Source: Jongsikchunia kroppenstedtii DSM 45133
GTDB lineage: Bacteria; Actinomycetota; Actinomycetes; Mycobacteriales; Mycobacteriaceae
Assembly (NCBI RefSeq): GCF_000380485.1
Contig: NZ_AQYG01000049.1
Coordinates: forward strand, 124,001-188,000
Reading direction: 5' to 3'
DNA: 64,000 nucleotides
Position 1 is the first letter of the stretch. Each line of letters begins with the position of its first letter. The notes under the pieces were generated by a model, which did not search any database, had not been told where the DNA came from, and saw only the letters and a program-made list of their open reading frames with translations. A program made the translations under genes and the position numbers. This document shows, piece after piece, positions 8,732-16,307 of the stretch.

Positions 8732-9625
8732 ATGCAGATAGGGATGACCATGCCGGTCATGGAACCGGATCTTGATCGCGCACTGCTGAAGTCCTGGGCG
8801 CGGACGATCGACGAGGGCCCGTTCTCGTCCCTGTGCTGGGGTGAGCGCATCGCGTTCGACAACCCCGACAGCGTCACCCTGCTGGGTGCACTCGCCGCCT
8901 GGACCGATCGGGTCCGGCTGGTGACCACCGTGATCGTGCCCCAGCTGCACGATCCCGTGATGTGCGCGAAGGCGCTGGCGACCGGTGACGTGCTCAGCGG
9001 CGGCCGGCTCACCGTGGGCATCGGGGTCGGCGGCCGGCACGAGGACTATCACGCCGTCGGCGCCGATCCGGCGACGCAGACCATGCGCGGGATGGCCGAG
9101 CGCGTCGAGATCATGCGCCGGGTGTGGGCGGGCGAGAAGATCACCGAATCCGTGCTGCCGGTCGGCCCGCCACCGGTCCAGTCGGGCGGGCCGTCGTTGC
9201 TGGTCGGCACGACCGGCCCGAAGACGCTCCGCAGCGCGGCGTCGTGGGCCGACGGACTGGCGGGCATCACGATGGATCTCGATACCGGCAAGCAGGACGA
9301 GCTGTTCGACGTCGCCCGCACCGCCTGGGCGCGGGCCGGAAAGCCGGCACCCCATCTGGCGACCTCGTTCTGGTTCGCCCTCGGACCCGCCGACGCGGCC
9401 CGCGATCAGGTGCGCACCCATCTGCTGCGCTATATGAACTGGATCCCGCCCAAATACGTCGATGCCATCGCCCCGACGACCGGCTGGTCCGGATCGCAGG
9501 ACGAGCTGGCGGCCACGCTGCGCCGATTCCAGGACATCGGTACCGACGAGATCCACCTGATCCCAACCAGTTCCGATCTGGACCAGGTACGGCAGGCTGC
9601 CGAGGTGATCGCCGACTTCGCGTGA
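8732..9625 (+). CDS. LLM-class flavin-dependent oxidoreductase
   Basis: The 297-residue protein is a bacterial luciferase-like TIM barrel. The family signature is clear: a start of MQIGMTMPVMEP, then SLCWGERIAFDNPDSVTLLGALAAWTDRVRLVTTV, LSGGRLTVGIGVGGRHEDYHAVG and MAERVEIMRRVW. These enzymes use F420 or FMN and oxidise or reduce small molecules; the substrate cannot be read from sequence. ATG 8732, with AAGG eight bases upstream, is preferred over the in-frame extension to 8519, which would run into the rpsO promoter region. The stop lies 17 bp from the convergent ribF stop. It appears to be a single-gene unit. Confidence 0.9.
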   Translation: MQIGMTMPVMEPDLDRALLKSWARTIDEGPFSSLCWGERIAFDNPDSVTLLGALAAWTDRVRLVTTVIVPQLHDPVMCAKALATGDVLSGGRLTVGIGVGGRHEDYHAVGADPATQTMRGMAERVEIMRRVWAGEKITESVLPVGPPPVQSGGPSLLVGTTGPKTLRSAASWADGLAGITMDLDTGKQDELFDVARTAWARAGKPAPHLATSFWFALGPADAARDQVRTHLLRYMNWIPPKYVDAIAPTTGWSGSQDELAATLRRFQDIGTDEIHLIPTSSDLDQVRQAAEVIADFA

Positions 9626-9642
9626 ACCCGCCGGCCGACAGC

Positions 9643-10614
9643 TCAGGCCAGAATGTCGCGCGTCTTCTTCACGTCGTCGGCGATCGCATCGATCAGCTCG
9701 TCGATGGAATTGAACTTCACCATCCCACGGATGCGATGCACGAAATCGACGGCGACATGCTGGCCGTACAGGTCGGCGTCGGTATCGAGGACGAAGGCCT
9801 CGATGGTGCGGGCCCGGCCGGAGAACGTCGGGTTGGTGCCGACCGAGACGGCGGCCTGGTAGGTCTCCCCCGGCACGACCTCGCCGACCTTCGACCCCGC
9901 GCCGAGGACTCGGAATCGGGCCGCATACACGCCATCGGCGGGTACCGCGGAGTACATCGGGGGCGCCAGGTTCGCCGTCGGATAGCCGAGTTCGCGGCCC
10001 CGACCGTCGCCGCGGACGACCACGCCCTCGACCCGGTGCGGGCGGCCCAGCGCCTCGGCCGCCGCGGTCATGTCGCCGGCATCGACGCAGGACCGGATAT
10101 ACGTGGAGCTGAACGTCACGGAGTGATCGGTGTCGGGGTTCTCGCCGACCAGCTTCACGGCCTCGACGCCGAACCCGAACCGCTCGCCCAGTTGTCGCAG
10201 CGTGTCGACGGTGCCGGCGGCCTTCTTGCCGAAGGTGAAGTTCTCGCCGACCACGACCTCCGCGGCATGCAGCCGCTCGACCAGCATCTGATGGGCGAAG
10301 TCCTTCGGCGAATAGGAGGCCAGCGCCGGGGTGAACGGCATCACGCAGAAGACGTCGATACCCATCTCCTCGGCGAGCTCGGCCCGCCGGGCCAGCGTCG
10401 TCAGCTGCGGCGGATGACTACCGGGCCGCAGCACCTCGACGGGATGCGGATCGAAGGTCATCAAGACCGCGGGCAGTCCCCGCTGTTTCGCTATTCGGGT
10501 AGCGGTTTCGATCAATTGAGCATGACCACGATGGACGCCGTCGAAGACGCCAATGGTCACCACACATCGGCCCCAATCGGCCGGAACTTCCTCGAGCCCA
10601 CGCCAGCGCAGCAC
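9643..10614 (-). CDS. ribF: Bifunctional riboflavin kinase / FAD synthetase
   Basis: RibF phosphorylates riboflavin to FMN and then adenylylates it to FAD. The N-terminal FMN adenylyltransferase domain shows VTIGVFDGVHRGH and LMTFDPHPVEVL; the C-terminal flavokinase domain shows GDGRGRELGYPTANL and the substrate region YQAAVSVGTNPTF. GTG 10614 gives a 323-residue protein beginning LRWRGLEEVPADWGRCV, which matches the usual start of mycobacterial RibF. The longer reading to 10713 would overlap the divergent regulator gene and is not supported. In M. tuberculosis ribF and the DtxR-family gene sirR are also neighbours. Confidence 0.96.
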   Translation of the reverse strand: MLRWRGLEEVPADWGRCVVTIGVFDGVHRGHAQLIETATRIAKQRGLPAVLMTFDPHPVEVLRPGSHPPQLTTLARRAELAEEMGIDVFCVMPFTPALASYSPKDFAHQMLVERLHAAEVVVGENFTFGKKAAGTVDTLRQLGERFGFGVEAVKLVGENPDTDHSVTFSSTYIRSCVDAGDMTAAAEALGRPHRVEGVVVRGDGRGRELGYPTANLAPPMYSAVPADGVYAARFRVLGAGSKVGEVVPGETYQAAVSVGTNPTFSGRARTIEAFVLDTDADLYGQHVAVDFVHRIRGMVKFNSIDELIDAIADDVKKTRDILA

Positions 10615-10679
10615 GGTTGCCAGAATACGACCCGCCAGAACCGGTGACCACTCGGGAGGCAAAGACGCCCTAAGCTCGA

Positions 10680-11405
10680 ATGGTGCCCGCTTCACGAATG
10701 ACGCCTGTGCCACACGAGAGTGGATCTCAGGCGTCCGGTCCTGCCGTCACCGATCTGTCGGCGGTGACCCAGGACTATCTGAAGGTGATCTGGACCGCCC
10801 AGGAGTGGTCCGAGGCCAAGGTGACGACCAAGATGATCGCCGAGAAACTCGGGGTCTCGCCGTCGACGGCATCCGAGGCGATCAAGAAGCTCGGCGAGCA
10901 GAATCTGGTCGACCATCGCCGCTACGGCTCGATCACGCTCACCGACTCCGGTCGCCAGGCCGCGGTCCTGATGGTCCGTCGCCACCGGCTCCTGGAGACC
11001 TACCTGGTGCGCGAGCTCGGCTACGGCTGGGACGAGGTGCACGACGAGGCCGAGATCCTCGAGCACGCGTTGTCGGACCGGTTGATGGCGCGGATCGACG
11101 CCAAGCTCGGTCACCCGATCCGCGATCCGCATGGCGACCCGATCCCCGCGCTGGACGGGTCGGTCCCCGCGCCCGCCGCCAATCGCCTGTCCGACCTGGC
11201 CGCCGGCGAATCTGGCCGCGTCGCCCGGATCGCCGACAACGACCCCGACATGCTGCGCTACTTCGACTCCGTCGGCATCGCGCTGGACCGCACGGTGACC
11301 GTCCGCGAGCAGCGACCGTTCGCCGGGACCGTCTGCATCAGCATCGACGACGGCGATCCGATCGACCTGGGCGACATTGCCGCCCAATCGATCTGGCTGG
11401 TCTAG
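10680..11405 (+). CDS. DtxR-family metal-dependent regulator, MntR/SirR-like
   Basis: The 241-residue protein is a DtxR-family repressor with three parts. An N-terminal winged helix has DYLKVIWTAQEWSEAKVTTKMIAEKLGVSPSTASEAIKKLGEQNLVDH. A dimerisation/metal-binding region has RRHRLLETYLVRELGYGWDEVHDEAEILEHALSDRL, with the conserved H/E ligands. A C-terminal SH3-like FeoA domain runs from about residue 160. It is very similar to M. tuberculosis Rv2788 (SirR), next to ribF there as well. Family members repress metal-uptake genes, usually with Mn or Fe as co-repressor; the cognate metal is unproven. ATG 10680 is used; ATG 10698 is the alternative, and neither has a well-spaced ribosome site. A TSUP permease follows 16 bp downstream. 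Confidence 0.93.
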   Translation: MVPASRMTPVPHESGSQASGPAVTDLSAVTQDYLKVIWTAQEWSEAKVTTKMIAEKLGVSPSTASEAIKKLGEQNLVDHRRYGSITLTDSGRQAAVLMVRRHRLLETYLVRELGYGWDEVHDEAEILEHALSDRLMARIDAKLGHPIRDPHGDPIPALDGSVPAPAANRLSDLAAGESGRVARIADNDPDMLRYFDSVGIALDRTVTVREQRPFAGTVCISIDDGDPIDLGDIAAQSIWLV

Positions 11406-11421
11406 CGAGCCGTCACCGAAC

Positions 11422-12165
11422 GTGGGCGGCTGGGAGTATCCGTATCTCGTCGTCGCCGGATATTTCGCCGGGCTGATCGGCTACATCACCGGGCTGGCGT
11501 CGATCGTCTCGTATCCGGCGCTGCTGGCGATCGGCCTGCCGCCGGTCGCCGCCAACGTCACCAACACCGTGGCACTGGTCGGCGTCGGGGCCGGGTCGAT
11601 GACCAATTCGGCGACCGAGCTCCGGCATCATCCGCGGCGAAACCTGGTGCGCGACGCGGTCATCAGCGTCGTGGGTGGGGTGCTCGGCGCGATACTGCTG
11701 CTGGTGAGTTCGGCGGGCAGCTTCCAGGCGGTGGTGCCCTACCTGATCGCCGTGGCATCGCTGGCGGTGGTCGCCCAGCCGTCGCTGCGCCGGCTCGCGG
11801 GCGATCGAACGTTTCCCATCGCCTATCCGGCAGGCCTGCTGGCGGTATCGGTGTACGGCGGCTATTTCGGCGCCGGTGCCGGCGTCATGCTGCTCGCCCT
11901 GGTCCTGGTGAGCACGAGCGAATCCTTCTGGCGGGCCGGGATTCTCAAGTCGTTCCTGCTGGGTCTGTCGAATCTGGTCGCCGCGATCGGGTTCGCCTTC
12001 TTCGGTCCGGTGCACTGGCTGCCCGCTCTGGTGATGGCGGTCGGCGCGTTCCTCGGCGGCTGGTGCGGGCCACCCGTCGTGCGGCACAGCAATGAACGGC
12101 TGCTGCGCTACTTGGTCGCCGTATGCGGCCTCGGCCTGGCGATCTGGCTGGCTGGCGCCAGCTGA
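11422..12165 (+). CDS. TSUP-family (TauE/SafE) membrane transporter
   Basis: This 247-residue protein is almost entirely hydrophobic, with about eight membrane segments in two repeated halves. Each half opens with a family-like motif: GYFAGLIGYITGLASIVSYPALLAIGLPP in the first and GGYFGAGAGVMLLALVL in the second. TSUP proteins export or import sulfite, sulfonates or organic acids; no substrate can be assigned. GTG 11422 follows the regulator stop by 16 bp, so the two are probably one operon and the regulator may control the transporter. The reading from 11377 overlaps the regulator gene and is disfavoured. A hairpin follows the stop. Confidence 0.87.
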   Translation: MGGWEYPYLVVAGYFAGLIGYITGLASIVSYPALLAIGLPPVAANVTNTVALVGVGAGSMTNSATELRHHPRRNLVRDAVISVVGGVLGAILLLVSSAGSFQAVVPYLIAVASLAVVAQPSLRRLAGDRTFPIAYPAGLLAVSVYGGYFGAGAGVMLLALVLVSTSESFWRAGILKSFLLGLSNLVAAIGFAFFGPVHWLPALVMAVGAFLGGWCGPPVVRHSNERLLRYLVAVCGLGLAIWLAGAS

Positions 12166-12181
12166 ACGACCGGCTGCGTTA

Positions 12182-12225
12182 TGACGAAGTCCCGCATACA
12201 AAAGCGGTATTGCGGGACTCCGTCA
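12182..12225. terminator. Hairpin between convergent TSUP and truB genes
   Basis: The inverted repeat 12188-12199 with 12207-12219 (AGTCCCGCATAC and its complement with one bulged T) is extended outward by TGACG/CGTCA (12182-12186 with 12221-12225). It lies 17 bp after the TSUP stop and about 60 bp after the truB stop on the other strand. It is probably a bidirectional terminator, although no long T-run follows on either strand. Confidence 0.6.
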
Positions 12226-12283
12226 ACCTTGCCGAATCGTCCAGCTGATCACCAGCCAGAAATTTGGAGACCATCGGCGATGC

Positions 12284-13192
12284 TCAATCGCGCAGTGTCG
12301 CCGGCCGCACGACCATGACGGAGCTGGCGCGTTTGCCCTTCTCCCGCAGCAGCGCGATCGTGTGCCCGTTCGGCGCCACCGCAGCGTAGACGTCCGGCAT
12401 GCCGATCGGCTCCAGCCAGCGGCCCTGGCTGATCGATTCGGCTTCCGCGTCACTGATCTGCCGCTGCGCGAACGCGACTCGCGACGCCTCGTCCACATCC
12501 AGGCTGACGACCGGGTCGTCGGCCAGCTCGTCGAGCGTGCGCACATGCTGCAGGCCGAATGGCCCGACGGCGGTACGCCGCAACGCGGACAGGTGGCCGC
12601 CGACACCGAGCGCGGCACCGAGGTCGCGGGCCAACGACCGGATGTAGGTCCCCGACGAGCAGTCCACCTCGACGTCGAGGTCGAGGTGGTCGCCGACGCG
12701 CCGGGTGTCGCGAATCTCGAAGCGCGAGACCGTGACCCGACGAGACTTGAGCTCGAAATCGGTGCCCTCGCGCACCAGCTTGTGCGCCCGCTGGCCGTCG
12801 ACCTTGATCGCGCTCACCTTGGCCGGCACCTGGTCGATGTCGCCGGTGAGATCGGCGACCGCCGTCGCGATCGCCGCATCGGTCACCCCGGACGCGTCGG
12901 CGCTCTCCAGGATCTCGCCGTCCGCGTCGTCGGTGTCGGTCACCGCGCCCAGCCGGATCGTCGCCGCATACGATTTCGTCGTCAGCGAGAGCAGGCCGAG
13001 CATCTTGGTGGCCCGTTCGATGCCGAGGACCAGCACGCCGGTCGCCATCGGATCCAGGGTGCCGGCATGGCCGACCCGCCTGGTGTTGAACAGCTTTCGG
13101 CATCGCGCCACCACATCGTGGCTGGTGATGCCGCTCGGCTTGTCGACGATCAGCAGCCCGGCGCCGACCAGACCCGTCTTCTCCGAGGCCAT
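12284..13192 (-). CDS. truB: tRNA pseudouridine-55 synthase
   Basis: TruB makes the universal pseudouridine 55 in the tRNA T-loop. The 302-residue protein begins with LLIVDKPSGITSHDVVARCRK and has the catalytic block RVGHAGTLDPMATGVLVLG, where the aspartate of TLDP is the nucleophile. A C-terminal PUA-like domain (about residues 215-300, GRWLEPIGMPDVYAAVAPNGHTIALL) follows. ATG 13192 lies only 2 bp after the stop of pptT, so it is co-transcribed with pptT and pptH, the same order as in M. tuberculosis (Rv2795c-Rv2794c-Rv2793c). Confidence 0.97.
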   Translation of the reverse strand: MASEKTGLVGAGLLIVDKPSGITSHDVVARCRKLFNTRRVGHAGTLDPMATGVLVLGIERATKMLGLLSLTTKSYAATIRLGAVTDTDDADGEILESADASGVTDAAIATAVADLTGDIDQVPAKVSAIKVDGQRAHKLVREGTDFELKSRRVTVSRFEIRDTRRVGDHLDLDVEVDCSSGTYIRSLARDLGAALGVGGHLSALRRTAVGPFGLQHVRTLDELADDPVVSLDVDEASRVAFAQRQISDAEAESISQGRWLEPIGMPDVYAAVAPNGHTIALLREKGKRASSVMVVRPATLRD

Positions 13193-13194
13193 GA

Positions 13195-13854
13195 CTACGC
13201 CAGCGTGATCGCGGTGAGGATGAACCCGTTGTCGATCACCCAGCGGCCCTCGAACTCGGTCAGTGGCGCCCCGCCGTCGATGGTGGTGCCGTCCACGAGC
13301 AGCTTCGACCGGAAGGTCCCGGCGGTGTCGTCGGTACGCTCGAAGGTGATGTGCGCCTCCTCGAAACCCAGCCAGCGTTCGGTCAGCGGGAACCAGGCCT
13401 TGTACGTGGTCTCCTTGGCGCAGAACAGCACTCGGTCCCAGTGCACATCGTCGCCGGCCGCGGCCGCGATGAACTCGCGCTCCGGCGGCAGCGAGGTGTG
13501 CTCGAGCACGCCGTCGGGCAGCACATCATGCGGCTCGGCATCGATGCCGACCGACCGCACGGCCAGCTTGTGCGCGACGGCCGCCGCCCGGTAGCCGTCG
13601 GTGTGGGTGATCGTGCCGACGACCTCGCGCGGCCACAGCGGCTGCCCCTTCTCGCCGCGCAGGATCGGGCCGGTCGATACGCCCAGCCGATCCAGCGCGC
13701 CGTGCGCCAGGGTGCGGGCGGTGACGAATTCGTTGCGGCGCTTGGCGACGGCCCGCGCGACGATCGCCTCCTCGGCGGGCAGGACGGACAGCCCCGGCGG
13801 GTCGGCGAACGCCTCGGCGACCTCGATTCCCGCGCCGAACAGCCGCTCGATCAC
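13195..13854 (-). CDS. pptT: 4'-phosphopantetheinyl transferase, PptT type
   Basis: PptT moves the phosphopantetheine arm of CoA to the serine of carrier domains in NRPS, PKS and fatty-acid proteins. The 219-residue protein shows all Sfp-type motifs: SVGIDAEPHDVLPDGVL (GxD magnesium site) and FCAKETTYKAWFPLTERWLGFEEAHITF (the KExxxK motif). It tracks M. tuberculosis PptT (Rv2794c) closely, including DPPGLSVLP and ARAVAKRRNEFVTAR. GTG 13854 overlaps the pptH stop as GTGA, and truB follows after 2 bp. It is the obvious candidate to activate all eight carrier domains of the NRPS encoded upstream on the same strand. Confidence 0.97.
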   Translation of the reverse strand: MIERLFGAGIEVAEAFADPPGLSVLPAEEAIVARAVAKRRNEFVTARTLAHGALDRLGVSTGPILRGEKGQPLWPREVVGTITHTDGYRAAAVAHKLAVRSVGIDAEPHDVLPDGVLEHTSLPPEREFIAAAAGDDVHWDRVLFCAKETTYKAWFPLTERWLGFEEAHITFERTDDTAGTFRSKLLVDGTTIDGGAPLTEFEGRWVIDNGFILTAITLA

Positions 13855-14837
13855 TGATCCTCCTCCTCGGCGGATCCCGCCGACTTCGCTATCGCCGCGT
13901 TGCGGCGTTCGGCCAATCGCTGCGCCATCTTCTCGGCGCGCTCCCGGTCCTCTGGCTTGACCTGGAACCGCACACCGTGGAACGGCAACGACTCCTCCGT
14001 CGCGCCGTCACTCGGAACAATCTGCCGCACAAAGGGTTCCGGCATACCGCGTCGCTTCCATTCGCGCGGATAGCCCACCGACACCTCGTCGAAACGCACC
14101 CCGTCATACCAGGTGGTGCGCGGGATGTGCAGGTGGCCGTACACACAGCAGACCGCACCGTAGCGGGTATGCCAGTCGGCCGTCAGTTCGCTGCCGCACC
14201 ACAGCGCGAACTCCGGGTAATGCAGCACGTCAGTCGGTTCCCGTCGCAGCGGCCAGTGGTTGATCAGCACCTTCGGCTCGGCCGGATCGAGCATCCCGAG
14301 ACGCGCCTGCGTCTTCTCGATCCGGGCCCGACCCCAGGCGTCCCGGGTGGGATACGGCTCCGGCGACAGCAGGAACTCGTCGGTGGCGACCACGTTGCGT
14401 TCGCGGGCCAGCGCCAGCGCCTGCAGCTTGTTCGTAGTGCCGTCGGGCCGAAAGGTGTAGTCGTACAACAGGAACATCGGCACGATTCGCACCGGCGCCG
14501 ACCCGTCCTGCGCGTCGAACACGGGATACTCGTCTTCCGGAGTCAGCACACCGAGGTTGCGGCATTCAGCCACCAGATACTCGTAGCGCGCCACGCCATG
14601 GATCTGCATCGGATCCTTGGCGGTGGTGTACAGCTCGTGATTGCCGGGCACCCAGATCACCTTGGCGAACCGGGCTCGCAGGCGACGCAGCGTGTCCAGG
14701 ATGTCGTCGGTGCGCTCGGCGACGTCGCCCGCGACGATGAGCCAGTCCCCGGGGTCGGTCGGGCTGATCCGGTCGATGAGATTCTCGTTGCCCTTGTGTG
14801 CGACGTGCAGGTCACTGATCGCCCACAGTGTCGGCAT
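13851..14837 (-). CDS. pptH: Phosphopantetheinyl hydrolase (metallophosphoesterase), PptH-like
   Basis: The 328-residue calcineurin-type phosphoesterase shows the complete metal-ligand set: SDLHV near residues 8-12, GDVAER, GNHELY, NHW and YGHLHIPRT. It corresponds in family, length and position to M. tuberculosis Rv2795c, shown there to remove phosphopantetheine from carrier proteins and so oppose PptT. The C-terminal 30 residues are a charged, helical tail (RERAEKMAQRLAERRNAAIAK). The stop overlaps the pptT start by 4 bp. The ATG at 14837 is 15 bp from the stop of the small secreted protein upstream, so it may share the NRPS-side transcript. The enzymatic assignment rests on homology and context. 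Confidence 0.92.
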   Translation of the reverse strand: MPTLWAISDLHVAHKGNENLIDRISPTDPGDWLIVAGDVAERTDDILDTLRRLRARFAKVIWVPGNHELYTTAKDPMQIHGVARYEYLVAECRNLGVLTPEDEYPVFDAQDGSAPVRIVPMFLLYDYTFRPDGTTNKLQALALARERNVVATDEFLLSPEPYPTRDAWGRARIEKTQARLGMLDPAEPKVLINHWPLRREPTDVLHYPEFALWCGSELTADWHTRYGAVCCVYGHLHIPRTTWYDGVRFDEVSVGYPREWKRRGMPEPFVRQIVPSDGATEESLPFHGVRFQVKPEDRERAEKMAQRLAERRNAAIAKSAGSAEEEDQ

Positions 14838-14852
14838 ATACGTTGCTCCCTA

Positions 14853-15143
14853 TCAGTAGCGGCCGGGCAGCCCGTTCATCGGATTCCACGGGCAGGGCGG
14901 CATCGCCGCCGTTCCCCAGCCGTGGCCGGGCACATAGGCCGAGCCGGTGACCGTCGTGCCGCCGGGGCACCACGTGGTGGCGGTGCCGAATCCGGGTAGA
15001 TCACCTGAGTTGTAGCAGACGTATCCCGTGCAGACGACATTCGGTGGTGTCGGCGCGGCGCCGGCCACTCCGGTCCCGAGGATGATGCCGCCGCTCGCGA
15101 CGATGGCCGCGAGAGCCACTGCATATGCCTTACCGATGGTCAT
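14853..15143 (-). CDS. Small secreted protein with four cysteines, function unknown
   Basis: ATG 15143, seven bases after GAGG, gives 96 residues; a TTG two codons earlier is less likely. A clear Sec signal peptide covers about residues 1-30 (TIGKAYAVALAAIVASGGIILGTGVAGAAP, cleavage probably after AGA). The mature part is about 66 residues, rich in Gly and Pro, with four cysteines (VVCTGYVCYN, TWCPGG, PPCPWN) that could form two disulfides. I do not recognise a family. It lies between the mycolyltransferase and pptH, 15 bp before pptH, so it is co-directional with the NRPS locus. A cell-envelope role is inference from secretion and neighbours. Confidence 0.75.
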   Translation of the reverse strand: MTIGKAYAVALAAIVASGGIILGTGVAGAAPTPPNVVCTGYVCYNSGDLPGFGTATTWCPGGTTVTGSAYVPGHGWGTAAMPPCPWNPMNGLPGRY

Positions 15144-15222
15144 CGCCAACCTCGATTCGTCCGCTGCCTCCGGCCGCGGTTTTGTCGACCCTGCATTCGG
15201 AATCTACGCCGGACGGACGCTC

Positions 15223-16269
15223 TCAGGCACCGATCGACGCCGCCAGGCGCGGCCACCAGCGGTGCAGATCGGCCTGCCAGTAGCCCCAGGAATGGGTCCC
15301 GGTCGGGTTGAAGTGGAAGGTGGCCGGGATGTTCAGCTGCTGCAACCGCGTCTGCAGTGCGTGGGTGCACTGGTTGATCGCGCCCTCGAGCACTCCGCCG
15401 ACCGCGATCTGGTTGGCCAGCACCGCCGGGTCGCCGTCGATGTTGGGCCCGCTCAAGGTGTCGTACGGACCGGGCAGCCCGCTGCCGCTGGCGATGTAGA
15501 GGTCGATTCCGCGCAGCTTCTCCGCATTGATCGTCGGGTCGTTCGCCCGCCACAGCGGCCCGCCGATCGGTCCCCACATGTTCTCGACGCTGCCGCCGCC
15601 GCGCGATTCGACGACCAGCCGCACGTAGGTCTGGCCGGGCTCGGTATCGGTCTGCGCGCAGCCGCTGAAGGCCGACACCGCCTTGTACAGCTTCGGCGCG
15701 TGCTCGGCCAGCGCGAGCGTCGACGTGCCCGACATGGAGAGCCCACCCAGCGCGTTGGTGCCGTTGGCATCCAGCGCCGCGTCGGCGATCGGCGGCAGCT
15801 CCTTGGTGAGGAACGTCGTCCATTTGTTGGTGCCCAGCTTGGGATCGGTCTTGAGCCAGTCGGTGTAGTAGCTGTACTTGCCGTCGCGCGGGATGATCAC
15901 GTTGACGTTCTTGTCGCCGAAGAACGAGGCGATGTCGGTCTGCGACTCCCAGTCGGACTCGGCGACCTGGCCGCCGCCCGCGCCGTTGAGCAGATAGAGG
16001 GTCGGGCGCGGTGCCGAGGTATTCGCCGGACGCAGGACATCGAGCTGGATCACCCGGTTCATCGACTGCGAGTAGACGTACATCGTCCACATCTTGAAAC
16101 TGTTCTTGACGATGTGGTCGAGTCGCGACGGCCCGGCCGGCTCGGCGGTGGCAGTGGTGCTATTCGCAAGCAGTGCGACGACGGTGGCCACGGCGACGGT
16201 GAGCGCAGTCAATGCCGCCTTCGTCCTCCGATTGGCCCCGGCTCGCATCATCCGGCCGTCATCGACCAT
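15223..16269 (-). CDS. Secreted mycolyltransferase / esterase of the antigen 85 family
   Basis: This alpha/beta-hydrolase (esterase D/Ag85 family) has a signal peptide (KAALTALTVAVATVVALLANSTTATA). The nucleophile motif is GGLSMSGTSTLALAEH. WGPIGGPLWRANDP resembles the conserved WGPssdpaWkrNDP of Ag85, and the catalytic histidine is in GTHSWGYWQADL. Ag85 proteins move mycolic acids between trehalose mycolates and onto arabinogalactan in the envelope. ATG 16269 is chosen because GGAAGAGG lies about ten bases upstream; ATG 16293 is possible. It begins within 40 bp of the NRPS stop and is thus probably in its operon. Whether it acts in normal envelope assembly or on the peptide product is unknown. 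Confidence 0.9.
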   Translation of the reverse strand: MVDDGRMMRAGANRRTKAALTALTVAVATVVALLANSTTATAEPAGPSRLDHIVKNSFKMWTMYVYSQSMNRVIQLDVLRPANTSAPRPTLYLLNGAGGGQVAESDWESQTDIASFFGDKNVNVIIPRDGKYSYYTDWLKTDPKLGTNKWTTFLTKELPPIADAALDANGTNALGGLSMSGTSTLALAEHAPKLYKAVSAFSGCAQTDTEPGQTYVRLVVESRGGGSVENMWGPIGGPLWRANDPTINAEKLRGIDLYIASGSGLPGPYDTLSGPNIDGDPAVLANQIAVGGVLEGAINQCTHALQTRLQQLNIPATFHFNPTGTHSWGYWQADLHRWWPRLAASIGA

Positions 16270-16307
16270 GGGTACTGCACCTCTTCCGTTCATGACTCAT
16301 TCGAGAG

